A DNA stretch of 64,000 nt from Vibrio scophthalmi LMG 19158 (lineage in GTDB: Bacteria; Pseudomonadota; Gammaproteobacteria; Enterobacterales; Vibrionaceae). Shown piece by piece: positions 1-7,546 of this stretch; the stretch's first letter is position 1, and each line of letters opens with the position of its first letter. The position numbers were made by a program, and so were the translations under genes. The stretch is from assembly GCF_000222585.1 (NCBI RefSeq), contig NZ_AFWE01000073.1:62001-126000 (forward strand), given 5' to 3'. The notes under the pieces are model-generated. The model searched no databases. It had not been told where the DNA came from and saw only the letters and a program-made list of their open reading frames with translations.

Positions 1-584
1 TTGTAGAATGCTGCGGCAGTATCGCCCACATCCCAAACTGCAAGAATGACATGGTAGCCCTTACGCTCAGGGATGTTACACGCATGGCTAACTTGCTTTG
101 GCGGTTGCACCATATTGCCTTCGATGACACAGAACGGATTCAGATCAAACGACGCTCGTGATAGTTGCGCATTTGGATTCCAATCCGCTTTAGTGATGTA
201 GTATTTCCAATCGCGAGTGACGTGGTTGGCAGTAAAGGTCCACTCAAAGTTTTGCTGTCCAGCCGTGATTGGGCGCTTAACCCAACGATCCGCAGTTTGT
301 TCATCTAATGCTGTGGCCAGTGCTGATTGTGCACTGGCAATTTTGCCATCAGCGGGGCCAGCTTCAGGGAAGCCTTCAGGGCCTTCCACACTTTGTGGTT
401 CATATTGAATGGCACCACAGTTGCTGTTTTTCTCATTAGTATCAGAGGTTGGGAATTTACATAGCGCAACACGGCTTGCTGCGATGCCATCATTGAACGC
501 AGAGATGTAGCCATGTGCGGCGACTTGCCCACTTAGAGCGGTAAGAGCGAGTGCCAATAAGGTTTTATTTGGACGTGATTTCAT
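1..584 (-). CDS. gbpA: GbpA-type N-acetylglucosamine/chitin-binding LPMO, C-terminal part beyond window
   Basis: Read on the minus strand from the ATG at 584, this is a secreted AA10 lytic polysaccharide monooxygenase that binds chitin and GlcNAc-bearing surfaces. The product starts [17 protein letters not shown], a Sec signal peptide cut after VAA, so the mature protein begins [10 protein letters not shown]. That N-terminal His is the first ligand of the copper histidine brace. [13 protein letters not shown] and [14 protein letters not shown], near the window edge, are typical of the LPMO domain. About 194 codons are visible; family members have about 480 residues, with further domains and a chitin-binding module lying outside. 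The SD is AGGAA just upstream of the start. The leader carries a c-di-GMP-I riboswitch, so expression probably follows c-di-GMP. The family call is very likely; the symbol rests on similarity to V. cholerae GbpA recalled from memory. Confidence 0.93.
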   Translation of the reverse strand, partial: MKSRPNKTLLALALTALSGQVAAHGYISAFNDGIAASRVALCKFPTSDTNEKNSNCGAIQYEPQSVEGPEGFPEAGPADGKIASAQSALATALDEQTADRWVKRPITAGQQNFEWTFTANHVTRDWKYYITKADWNPNAQLSRASFDLNPFCVIEGNMVQPPKQVSHACNIPERKGYHVILAVWDVGDTAAAFY

Positions 585-654
585 CACATGTTCCTTTTTA
601 GGTTGACAAAAAATTGCCACACCTCGGCATGTGAAAAGGGCGATAAACCCTCAA

Positions 655-676
655 CACTTGATTGAGCGATCAAGTG
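655..676 (-). promoter_or_regulatory. Hairpin between riboswitch aptamer and gbpA start
   Basis: Arms CACTTGAT (655-662) and ATCAAGTG (669-676) form a perfect 8-bp stem with a 6-nt loop immediately 3' of the aptamer on the minus strand. It overlaps the end of the aptamer, so it could be part of the expression platform. It is followed by a G-rich rather than a clean U-rich stretch, so it is not an obvious terminator. Confidence 0.5.
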
Positions 677-760
677 GCGGCTCCGCTATCGTGGATAAAT
701 TTTATCGTTAGACCGGAAGCTTTGCGTCCCATTTTTTCAAATGGTTTGCCGACAGTGTGT
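664..760 (-). ncRNA. c-di-GMP-I (GEMM-I) riboswitch in the gbpA leader
   Basis: On the minus strand the sequence reads GGCAAACCATTTGAAAAAAT then GGGACGCAAAGCTTCCGG, then a variable arm, then GATAGCGGAGCCGCCAC. The blocks GGCAAACC, GGGACGCAAAGC and TCCGGTCTAA, and the late TAGCGGAG block, match the GEMM-I aptamer. These include the tetraloop/receptor arm and the conserved residues around the ligand pocket. In V. cholerae the Vc1 aptamer sits upstream of gbpA, which agrees with this placement. The aptamer lies about 80 nt upstream of the gbpA start. Whether it turns the gene on or off cannot be read from sequence. Confidence 0.93.
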
Positions 761-989
761 TTGTACCAATCAAAACAAGTCTTTGCTTGTTCTACTTGTT
801 ATGAGCTGGAGAAATTTAGCTTAGAAAGTGAAAAGAGTGCGACAGAATCCAACACGAGATGGAATCAACATCTCCTTTGGTATTGCCTCTTTTTGTTTTT
901 CTTTCTTTTGCGCTACCGGGATAGATTCTTTAGGCTTCTATTTGCGGTATTTTTTGAGATGTTTCGTCTGTTTTAGATGGCGAAGAAAA

Positions 990-1015
990 GAAAAGCAGGC
1001 CAAGGCCTGCTTTTC
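990..1015 (-). terminator. Rho-independent terminator after grcA
   Basis: Arms GAAAAGCAGGCC and GGCCTGCTTTTC flank two bases; on the minus strand the stem is followed by TTTTCTTCG. It ends the grcA transcript and is close to symmetrical, so it may act in both directions. Confidence 0.85.
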
Positions 1016-1056
1016 AAATGCGTGTCTAAATTTACCTTCGTCAGAGACGAGCTAAA

Positions 1057-1434
1057 TTATAGAGATTCAGTGAACGTACGTGCGATAACGTCGCGTTGCT
1101 GCTCAGTCGTTAGAGAGTTGAAACGTACAGCGTAGCCCGATACACGGATGGTTAGCTGTGGGTAGTTCTCTGGGTGAGCAACGGCGTCTTCAAGAGTTTC
1201 GCGACGTAGAACGTTAACGTTTAGGTGTTGACCACCTTCAATGCGTGGTGCAGTTTCGATTGCCACTTCACGGCTTTCGTATTCGCCTAGATCGTTAATA
1301 GCAATAACTTGGTCAGCTTGGTAGCCAGCAGATGCCGCAACACAACGTGCTTCGTTCTTTTCGCTGTCTAGTAGCCAGATAGAGTTTAGTAGATCGTCGT
1401 TAGCTGCTTTAGTAATCTGAATACCTTGAATCAT
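1057..1434 (-). CDS. grcA: Autonomous glycyl radical cofactor GrcA
   Basis: A 125-residue protein that repairs oxygen-damaged pyruvate formate-lyase by supplying a fresh glycyl-radical domain in anaerobic or microaerobic cells. The C-terminal half matches the PflB C-terminus. It contains the radical motif RVSGYAVRF at about residues 97-105, with the Gly that is activated by PflA, and ends RTFTESL. Length agrees with the family (about 125-127). It is a single gene, followed by a strong terminator at 990-1015. A near-consensus FNR box lies about 100 bp upstream, which fits the known oxygen control of this gene in enteric bacteria. Identification is very secure. Confidence 0.97.
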   Translation of the reverse strand: MIQGIQITKAANDDLLNSIWLLDSEKNEARCVAASAGYQADQVIAINDLGEYESREVAIETAPRIEGGQHLNVNVLRRETLEDAVAHPENYPQLTIRVSGYAVRFNSLTTEQQRDVIARTFTESL

Positions 1435-1534
1435 TACTGTCTCCTAATCCACATTTTCTGTGGTGTTATTGGTGTTAATTTTCAATATTTTTGTTGAGCT
1501 AAGTATTATATAGCTAATATCCATTATAATAATA

Positions 1535-1548
1535 TTGATTTAGGTCAA
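1535..1548 (-). promoter_or_regulatory. Candidate FNR box upstream of grcA
   Basis: Plus-strand TTGATTTAGGTCAA; read on the minus strand it is TTGACctaaATCAA. It matches the FNR consensus TTGATnnnnATCAA at nine of ten half-site bases. It is 101 bp upstream of the grcA start codon in an AT-rich region, a plausible activator position. It could also serve nfo, but grcA is the expected target. Confidence 0.6.
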
Positions 1549-1658
1549 AAAACAACTAAAAACCTTATTTTTTTGAAGGTGATTTTATTGCGTTAAATCA
1601 ATAAAAGTCTTTAAAAACTGCAAATTACAATTTATTTTATAATATAAAAAATAGTTAC

Positions 1659-1701
1659 AACGGTCATTTTGTTGTAATTTTACTACAAAATGACCGTTTT
1701 T
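1659..1701 (+). terminator. Orphan intrinsic terminator in the grcA/nfo divergent region
   Basis: Perfect 14-bp arms AACGGTCATTTTGT (1659-1672) and ACAAAATGACCGTT (1685-1698), followed by TTT. It looks like a plus-strand intrinsic terminator, yet no plus-strand gene ends before it. It lies about 70 bp upstream of nfo. It may end a short unannotated RNA, or attenuate nfo. Confidence 0.7.
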
Positions 1702-1770
1702 AAGTCAACTATGCGGACTAACTACTTGTTAGGTGGTGGTCAAACTGAAAGAGTAAAGTGATTAAATAAC

Positions 1771-2637
1771 ATGAACAAAAATTTCGGAACTAAGTATATC
1801 GGTGCGCATGTTTCTGCCGCTGGTGGGGTTGATCAAGCGCCGATGCGAGCACGTGAAATTGGCGCCAATGCTTTTGCGCTTTTCACTAAAAATCAGCGTC
1901 AATGGGTAGCAAAACCGCTTGAAGCCAAAACCATTAGCGCTTTTAAAGCTAACTGTAAAATGCTGGGCTTTAGCGCCGAGCACATTTTGCCTCATGACTC
2001 TTACTTGATTAACTTAGGTGCGCCAGAAGAAGAGAAATTAGAAAAATCGCGCGCCGCTTTTATTGATGAAATGGAACGATGTCATCAATTGGGGTTAACG
2101 CTGCTCAATTTTCATCCCGGCAGTCACCTTAACAAGATCTCTGAAGCTGAGTGTTTGGCGAAAATCGCTCATTCAATAAACTTAGCGCACCAAGCTGTAC
2201 CAGATGTGATAGCCGTAATCGAAAATACTGCAGGGCAAGGCTCAAACCTTGGTTGGCGTTTTGAACATCTCGCGGCGATCATCGATCAAGTAGAAGATAA
2301 ATCTCGTGTTGGCGTATGCCTTGATACCTGCCATACCTTTGCAGCAGGTTATGATCTCTCTAGCCATGAAGCGTGTGAAGTAACGTTTGCCGAGTTTGAT
2401 CAAGTAGTGGGCATGCATTACTTGCGTGCAATGCACATTAATGATTCCAAATCGACATTGGGTAGCAAGGTTGATCGACACCATGCGCTGGGTAAAGGAG
2501 CCATTGGTTGGGACTGTTTTGAGTACATAGCTAAAGATAGCCGGTTTGATGCGATCCCTCTCATTCTTGAAACCATAGAACCAGAGCTGTGGCCCTTGGA
2601 AATCAAGCAGTTGCGTGAGTGGCATAGCCAAGCGTAA
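1771..2637 (+). CDS. nfo: Endonuclease IV (AP endonuclease, Nfo)
   Basis: A 288-residue TIM-barrel enzyme that cleaves DNA 5' to abasic sites and removes blocked 3' ends in base excision repair. The N-terminus [13 protein letters not shown] and the motif FTKNQRQW are diagnostic. Zinc ligands are visible in [48 protein letters not shown] and LILETIEPE, so the tri-metal site is intact. Length matches E. coli Nfo (285). The SD is poor and other starts within the first few codons are possible, but [11 protein letters not shown] is closest to the family. It sits just before ung, another base-excision gene, with about 90 bp between them. Confidence 0.97.
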   Translation: MNKNFGTKYIGAHVSAAGGVDQAPMRAREIGANAFALFTKNQRQWVAKPLEAKTISAFKANCKMLGFSAEHILPHDSYLINLGAPEEEKLEKSRAAFIDEMERCHQLGLTLLNFHPGSHLNKISEAECLAKIAHSINLAHQAVPDVIAVIENTAGQGSNLGWRFEHLAAIIDQVEDKSRVGVCLDTCHTFAAGYDLSSHEACEVTFAEFDQVVGMHYLRAMHINDSKSTLGSKVDRHHALGKGAIGWDCFEYIAKDSRFDAIPLILETIEPELWPLEIKQLREWHSQA

Positions 2638-2724
2638 TTTCATGCCCATCGCCGATCATCTTGTTGATTCGTTTTTGCATGTTTTTTTGCGACAATAGCG
2701 GTATCTATATAGAGGACAATCATA

Positions 2725-3408
2725 ATGGCTAAGTTATTGACTTGGGATGATGTGATCGGCGACGAGCAGCAGCAACCTTATTTTCAGCAAACGCTGAGTT
2801 ATGTCGCTGAGCAGCGCGCAGAGGGTAAGGTGGTTTTTCCTCCTGAAGCCGATGTTTTTAACGCCTTTGATGCTACGCCATTTGCCGACGTAAAAGTGGT
2901 TGTTTTAGGCCAAGATCCTTACCACGGACCAGATCAAGCACATGGCTTATGCTTCTCGGTTCTACCAGGAGTAAAAACACCGCCTTCTTTAGTCAATATG
3001 TACAAAGAGCTCGCGCAAGATGTGGAGGGGTTTACTATTCCACAGCATGGCTATTTGCAATCTTGGGCTGAACAAGGGGTGCTATTACTCAATACTGTGT
3101 TAACGGTTGAGCAGGGTAAAGCGCACTCTCATGCAAAAACAACTGGATGGGAAACCTATACCGATAAAGTGATTGCAGCACTTGACCAATATGGCAGTGG
3201 CATTGTGTTTCTACTCTGGGGAGCGCATGCGCAGAAAAAAGGACGCTTTATTGATCGCTCAAAGCACCATGTACTAGAAGCTCCCCACCCATCACCGCTG
3301 TCGGCTCACCGTGGTTTCTTTGGTTGCCATCACTTTTCTTTGGCTAACCAGCACTTAACCGCACAAGGCTTGAAGCCGATTGATTGGATACTGCCTGAGC
3401 GGGTTTAA
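2725..3408 (+). CDS. ung: Uracil-DNA glycosylase, family 1
   Basis: A 227-residue enzyme that removes uracil from DNA as the first step of base excision repair. The catalytic water-activating motif GQDPYHG is at about residues 62-68. [10 protein letters not shown] provides the Asn that reads uracil. [13 protein letters not shown] near residue 190 is the leucine-intercalation loop. The SD is AGAGGAC before the ATG. It follows nfo and is closed by a strong terminator, so nfo-ung may be a small repair unit. No unusual residues were seen. Confidence 0.98.
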   Translation: MAKLLTWDDVIGDEQQQPYFQQTLSYVAEQRAEGKVVFPPEADVFNAFDATPFADVKVVVLGQDPYHGPDQAHGLCFSVLPGVKTPPSLVNMYKELAQDVEGFTIPQHGYLQSWAEQGVLLLNTVLTVEQGKAHSHAKTTGWETYTDKVIAALDQYGSGIVFLLWGAHAQKKGRFIDRSKHHVLEAPHPSPLSAHRGFFGCHHFSLANQHLTAQGLKPIDWILPERV

Positions 3409-3442
3409 CTGAGTTAGCTCAACGACTCAACGAATATTACGA

Positions 3443-3472
3443 GAGAAGCCTGATGGGCTTCTCTTTATTTTT
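3443..3472 (+). terminator. Terminator after ung
   Basis: Arms GAGAAGCC and GGCTTCTC with a short loop, followed by TTTATTTTT. It closes the ung transcript. Confidence 0.88.
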
Positions 3473-3586
3473 CAATTACTCGTATTGATTTTAGTTACTA
3501 ATCTGGTCTTTTTTTGAACAGCCTCTAAACCTTTATTGGCGTTTTCTTATACACTTACAAAGATTATGTGTTTAAGGAGAAACGCT

Positions 3587-4138
3587 ATGATGATTGAACA
3601 AATCAGGCGTGAACATGGCTATATGGTGCGTCTACTCGCTATCCTTGCCAATAAAGTGGAATTGCTAAAGCAAGAACAGCCAGTCAATTACAGCTTGATT
3701 AAAGAGGTGGTCGATTACTTGTCTGAATATTCAGAGAAATATCATCATCCGAAAGAGGATATTCTTTATCACTATTACCGTGAACATTACGGTGCGCATG
3801 ATGATATGGACAACTTAGAATTTGAGCACAAGTTGTTGGAATGTAAAACGCATGCGTTTATGAATATTGTCGAGATGATCTTGCAAGATGCTGTGGTACC
3901 GCATCATCTGTTTATTGAGCAATTGGAAGCGTTCATGAATGCGCAGAAGTCACACTTAGAGCTGGAAGAGAAAAATATTTTGCCGATGATTTGTGACCGA
4001 TTTAGTGTCGAAGATTGGCAACACGTGGAAACGCTCTATAGTGGTACAGATGACGATCCTGTCTTTGGGGATACGATTGCTGAGCAATATGCGCAACTGG
4101 CGAAACGCGTGCGCGCGACAGATAAAGAGTGTATTTAA
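3587..4138 (+). CDS. Hemerythrin-domain protein
   Basis: A 183-residue all-helical protein with one hemerythrin fold, expected to hold a di-iron site that binds oxygen or senses oxidants or NO. Candidate ligands appear in order: REHGYM, YHHPKEDILYH (HxxxE type), FEHKLLE, and HLELEEKNILP near residue 127. The start is set at the first of two adjacent ATGs at 3587 because AAGGAG lies 8-13 bases upstream; a longer frame back to 3536 lacks an SD. It stands alone between two terminators. Its function is not known precisely: storage, stress sensing or iron-cluster repair (YtfE-like) are all possible. The fold assignment is strong. Confidence 0.85.
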   Translation: MMIEQIRREHGYMVRLLAILANKVELLKQEQPVNYSLIKEVVDYLSEYSEKYHHPKEDILYHYYREHYGAHDDMDNLEFEHKLLECKTHAFMNIVEMILQDAVVPHHLFIEQLEAFMNAQKSHLELEEKNILPMICDRFSVEDWQHVETLYSGTDDDPVFGDTIAEQYAQLAKRVRATDKECI

Positions 4139-4162
4139 CGTTTATCATACGAGCGGTAAAAT

Positions 4163-4190
4163 AAAGAGGCGCCTTGGCGCCTCCTTTATT
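4163..4190. terminator. Bidirectional terminator between convergent genes
   Basis: Arms GAGGCGCC (4166-4173) and GGCGCCTC (4176-4183), with A-rich sequence before and TTTATT after. It serves the hemerythrin gene on plus and the small gene at 4193-4375 on minus. Confidence 0.82.
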
Positions 4191-4192
4191 GA

Positions 4193-4375
4193 CTAAAATT
4201 CTAAATTTTCCAACTTATCTAATCCGATATCCATATCAAGCAGCTCTTTTTCTAAGCGACGACGATCTTGAATTGCCTCTATTTCTCGCCATTTACGTTT
4301 AACAGGTTTTGATTTTGCTGAGCGACCTCGTGAAAAGTCCATCTCCATCATCTCATCAAAGTTCAAGCCATCCAT
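4193..4375 (-). CDS. Small DUF3545-like conserved protein
   Basis: A 60-residue charged protein starting MDGLNFDEMMEMDF. The frame is open further upstream, but AGAGGTGG lies five bases before the ATG at 4375, which decides the start. The middle is basic (KSKPVKRKWREIEA) and the C-terminal half is a probable helix rich in Glu, Arg and Leu that ends DMDIGLDKLENLEF. It resembles the small gammaproteobacterial DUF3545 proteins as I recall them. There is no signal peptide or membrane segment. No function is known. Confidence 0.75.
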   Translation of the reverse strand: MDGLNFDEMMEMDFSRGRSAKSKPVKRKWREIEAIQDRRRLEKELLDMDIGLDKLENLEF

Positions 4376-4616
4376 ATGCCACCTCTGTTGTACGTTGTTA
4401 TTGGTTAGATTAAATACCATTGAGATTGAAGGGTATCTATGATTGATTTCTCATTTGTTGCGATCCAATGAAATTTTTATGGCTTTTTGTGCTCGATGTA
4501 CCTTTTTAGAAGAGCGTGCTGTATAAAAAACGTTCAGTTGTCAGTGTGAAAACGATTAATTTTAGCTATTTTTGATGTTAACTGGCTGTTTTAAGTTGGC
4601 GCTAAAATGCTAATCA

Positions 4617-4735
4617 ACCTTGCTCTTGCCCCCTCATCCGATAGGTAACATACAAAATGGGGGGTAAATCACACAAATTTGCTGGTAAAACCAGTAGAGA
4701 CAAGGTGTTAGCCTACTTTTATCGGATGGCGTTTT
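4617..4735 (+). ncRNA. Candidate structured RNA upstream of the AGCS symporter
   Basis: Read on plus, ACCTTGCTCT (4617-4626) pairs with AGAG-A-CAAGGT (4696-4706) apart from one bulged A. Inside lie a C5/G5 helix (4629-4633 with 4659-4664) and a small hairpin CTGGT-aaa-ACCAG (4682-4694). The loop of the C5/G5 hairpin holds CATCCGATA (4635-4643). This is complementary over 9 nt to TATCGGATG (4720-4728), which is followed by GCGTTTTTATT. So either a pseudoknot or a terminator-like long-range helix is possible. No known riboswitch core was recognised; glycine-riboswitch motifs are absent. It could be a cis-regulator or a separate small RNA. Confidence 0.5.
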
Positions 4736-5066
4736 TATTGCTATTGATAGATTTGGCTTGTTGTTAATAGTTGATGTTGTTGTGCTGATTTTGTGGTTGA
4801 TTTGTTCTTTTTTGTGTTAACTATTAGTGAGTTTATAGTGAAAAATAACATTGTAATGCGTGTGTTTGCATATTGATTTTTGCTATTCTTCACTGCATTA
4901 TCCGCCCGTCAAAAATTACGTCGGTACGTGAAACGGAAGCATGAAGCGAGTTTTACAGATCTCAGCTGCCAAAAATAAAACATACACTACCAAGAATTGA
5001 CACTTGGTGACGCAGCTAGATGGATGGCAAGGATGCAAAATCGACGAAACTCACTATGAGGATGTT
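4736..5066 (+). promoter_or_regulatory. Long untranslated leader of the AGCS gene
   Basis: About 330 bp without a gene; the first half is very T-rich. Near the gene a nested fold is visible: AGCTGC (4964-4969) with GCAGCT (5012-5017) encloses ACCAAG (4989-4994) with CTTGGT (5003-5008). The second pair reaches into a frame that extends the coding region upstream, which is one reason to prefer the start at 5067. No consensus promoter could be fixed. Confidence 0.4.
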
Positions 5067-6500
5067 ATGACAGACTTAATTAATTTAATGAATGACCTGC
5101 TTTGGGGGTCGATTCTTGTTTATCTTTTGGTCGGCGTGGGCGTCTACTTTACTATCCGTCTAGGATTCATTCAGTTCCGCCATTTTGGCCATATGTTCTC
5201 AGTGTTGAAGAACAGTCGTAAAGCAGACAAAGCTGGTATTTCTTCTTTCCAAGCTCTTTGTACCAGTCTCGCTGCACGTGTCGGTACCGGTAACATGGCC
5301 GGTGTTGCTGTAGCACTAACCGCTGGTGGCCCTGGCGCTATCTTCTGGATGTGGTTGATTGCCATGCTGGGTATGGCAACTTCATTTGCCGAAAGTACAC
5401 TCGCACAGCTTTACAAAACCAAAGATGATGATGGCAACTACCGTGGTGGCCCTGCTTACTACATGGAAAAAGGGTTGGGCATGCGCTGGATGGGCATCCT
5501 GTTCTCTATTTTCCTGATTATCGCTTTTGGTCTGGTTTTCAACGCGGTTCAAGCGAACTCGATTGCCAACGCAATGCACAATGCATTTGGTTGGGATGAT
5601 CAGTACGTGGGTGTTGTCGTGGTTGCGCTATCGGCGATTGTAATTTTTGGTGGTATCAAGCGTATTGCACGCGTGGCAGAGTTGGTTGTGCCAATCATGG
5701 CAACAGCTTATTTAGCGCTTGCACTGTTTGTGATGATCGCCAATATCGAAAAATTGCCAGCAATCCTAACCTTGATTGTGAAGAGTGCTTTTGGCCTGCA
5801 AGAAGCCGCTGCTGGTGGTGTGGGTTATGCGATTGCTCAAGCGATGATTAACGGTGTGAAACGCGGCCTATTCTCAAACGAAGCGGGTATGGGTTCTGCG
5901 CCAAACGCGGCTGCTTCTGCAACACCATATCCACCACACCCTGCTTCGCAAGGTTATGTGCAAATGTTGGGTGTTTTTGTCGATACGATTGTGATCTGTT
6001 CGGCGACAGTATCGATCATCTTGATGTCAGGTGAGTTTGTACCAGGTGGTCAAGTGACGGGTATCGAACTGACTCAAGCTGCGTTGAGCTCTCAAGTGGG
6101 CAATTGGGGTAGCATTTTTGTTGCGGTGGCGATTTTCTTCTTCGCTTTCACCTCTATCATTGCGAACTACTCGTATGCTGAAACGAACTTAATCTTCTTA
6201 GAGCATAATCATAAAGCGGGTCTTGGCCTGTTCCGTATTATTGTTCTTGGTATGGTGATGTTTGGCGCGCTAGCTTCACTGCCAGTGGTATGGGCATTAG
6301 CTGATGTCTCCATGGGTCTAATGGCGATTGTGAACTTGGTCGCGATCATCTTACTTTCTGGTACGGTGATTAAGCTGGCGAAAGACTACAACCGTCAGTT
6401 AAAAGAAGGCAAATTGCCGACGTTTGATGCCAATGAGTACCCAGAGCTGAAATCTCAGCTTGAAGAAGGCATCTGGTATACCGACGAGAAGAAAAAATAG
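5067..6500 (+). CDS. Sodium:alanine/glycine symporter family (AGCS) transporter
   Basis: A 477-residue inner-membrane protein with about ten hydrophobic helices, predicted to import alanine or glycine with Na+. Family marks are the N-terminal NDLLWGSILVYLLVGVGVYF, TSLAARVGTGNMAGVA, the motif GGPAYYMEKGLG, and GLFSNEAGMGSAPNAAA. The C-terminus is a short soluble tail (NEYPELKSQLEEG). The frame is open to 5004, but the ATG at 5067 has TGAGG before it and gives the usual family N-terminus. A terminator follows at 6538-6568. A long, apparently structured leader precedes it. The exact substrate cannot be read from sequence. Confidence 0.92.
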   Translation: MTDLINLMNDLLWGSILVYLLVGVGVYFTIRLGFIQFRHFGHMFSVLKNSRKADKAGISSFQALCTSLAARVGTGNMAGVAVALTAGGPGAIFWMWLIAMLGMATSFAESTLAQLYKTKDDDGNYRGGPAYYMEKGLGMRWMGILFSIFLIIAFGLVFNAVQANSIANAMHNAFGWDDQYVGVVVVALSAIVIFGGIKRIARVAELVVPIMATAYLALALFVMIANIEKLPAILTLIVKSAFGLQEAAAGGVGYAIAQAMINGVKRGLFSNEAGMGSAPNAAASATPYPPHPASQGYVQMLGVFVDTIVICSATVSIILMSGEFVPGGQVTGIELTQAALSSQVGNWGSIFVAVAIFFFAFTSIIANYSYAETNLIFLEHNHKAGLGLFRIIVLGMVMFGALASLPVVWALADVSMGLMAIVNLVAIILLSGTVIKLAKDYNRQLKEGKLPTFDANEYPELKSQLEEGIWYTDEKKK

Positions 6501-6537
6501 TCGTTGCCAATAGATAGAAACGATTAAATCGATACAT

Positions 6538-6568
6538 AAAGCCATGCAGACATTGCATGGCTTTTTTT
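6538..6568 (+). terminator. Terminator after the AGCS gene
   Basis: Arms GCCATGC and GCATGGC with a 7-nt loop, followed by seven T. Confidence 0.92.
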
Positions 6569-6607
6569 GTACTCTAATCATCTGATGATAAATGGAAGAG
6601 TAAAGTC

Positions 6608-7381
6608 ATGCTGATAGTTGTATCCCCTGCGAAGACCTTGGATTATGAGTCGCCATTGGCGACAGAAAAGTTCACTCAACCGGAGTTGGTTGAGTATTCT
6701 AAGCAGCTGATTGACGTGTGTCGCCAGTTGACGCCTGCTGATGTGGCGAGTTTGATGAAGGTCAGCGACAAAATTGCTGATTTGAATGTTGGTCGCTTCC
6801 AAGAGTGGAGTGAGACGTTTACGCCGCAGAACGCCCGTCAGGCGATCTTAGCCTTTAAAGGTGACGTCTATACCGGTTTAGACGCTGAAACGCTGTCAGA
6901 GGACGATTTCGACTATGCACAGCAGCATCTGCGCATGTTGTCTGGCTTATATGGCCTGCTCAAGCCGCTCGACCTTATGCAACCCTACCGTCTTGAGATG
7001 GGCACTAAGTTAGCCAATACAAACGGAAGTAACTTGTATCAGTTCTGGGGCAACGTGATCACCGATAAGTTGAACCAAGCGATCAGCGAACAAGGCGACA
7101 ATGTACTGATCAATCTAGCATCGAATGAGTACTTTAAAGCGGTGAAACCAAAAGCACTCGATGCGCAGGTGATTACGCCGATCTTCAAAGATTGCAAAAA
7201 TGGTCAGTACAAGGTGATCAGTTTCTATGCGAAAAAAGCACGTGGCATGATGGCGCGCTATATTATTGAGAATCGCATCTCAAGCGTCGCTGATTTGACC
7301 CAGTTTGATGTGGCGGGCTATTACTTTGTCGAAGAAGAGTCGACCCCGACAGATCTCGTGTTTAAACGCGAAGAGCAGTAA
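6608..7381 (+). CDS. yaaA: Peroxide stress protein YaaA (UPF0246)
   Basis: A 257-residue cytosolic protein. In E. coli YaaA lowers free iron during peroxide stress and so limits Fenton damage; OxyR controls it there. The N-terminus [16 protein letters not shown], the block [25 protein letters not shown] and [13 protein letters not shown]-like segments are conserved through the family, and length is typical. It is the first gene of a compact run with the 50-residue protein and the TatD-type hydrolase, separated by 12 bp and then a stop/start overlap. No OxyR box was confirmed upstream. Confidence 0.95.
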   Translation: MLIVVSPAKTLDYESPLATEKFTQPELVEYSKQLIDVCRQLTPADVASLMKVSDKIADLNVGRFQEWSETFTPQNARQAILAFKGDVYTGLDAETLSEDDFDYAQQHLRMLSGLYGLLKPLDLMQPYRLEMGTKLANTNGSNLYQFWGNVITDKLNQAISEQGDNVLINLASNEYFKAVKPKALDAQVITPIFKDCKNGQYKVISFYAKKARGMMARYIIENRISSVADLTQFDVAGYYFVEEESTPTDLVFKREEQ

Positions 7382-7393
7382 AAGGAACGGCTT

Positions 7394-7546
7394 ATGTGGG
7401 CTTGGTTTACACGTTGGTTAAAAAAATACGATCAATGGTGTCAGTCGATGGGGCTAACCCCAGAGCAAAAACGCAGTTGCGTTGCTTATCGTGCAGAACC
7501 AACTTTGCAAGAGCAACCCAAACCCTCTTCTAAGGCGCAGCAGTGA
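7394..7546 (+). CDS. Small basic protein (50 aa) coupled to the tatD-like gene
   Basis: An ORF of 50 codons starting MWAWFTRWLKKYDQWCQSMG and ending KPSSKAQQ. AAAGGAACGG precedes the ATG. Its stop TGA shares its last base with the ATG of the next gene, a classic translational-coupling arrangement. The N-terminal half is Trp-rich and amphipathic; the tail is Pro/Gln-rich. It resembles a small gammaproteobacterial family that I recall as DUF5363, next to TatD-type genes, but this was not checked. Function is unknown. The stop/start overlap and the SD make it a real gene. Confidence 0.75.
   Translation: MWAWFTRWLKKYDQWCQSMGLTPEQKRSCVAYRAEPTLQEQPKPSSKAQQ

Noticed and set aside
662-1055. Plus-strand ORFs of 104 and 75 codons
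   Set aside because: They run antisense through the c-di-GMP riboswitch and the grcA terminator, have no SD, and look like random low-complexity hydrophobic sequence.
4421-5066. Glycine riboswitch expected before an AGCS gene
   Set aside because: The conserved glycine aptamer blocks (GGAGAG, CACCGAAGG, CAGGTAAAAGGAC types) were looked for and not found.
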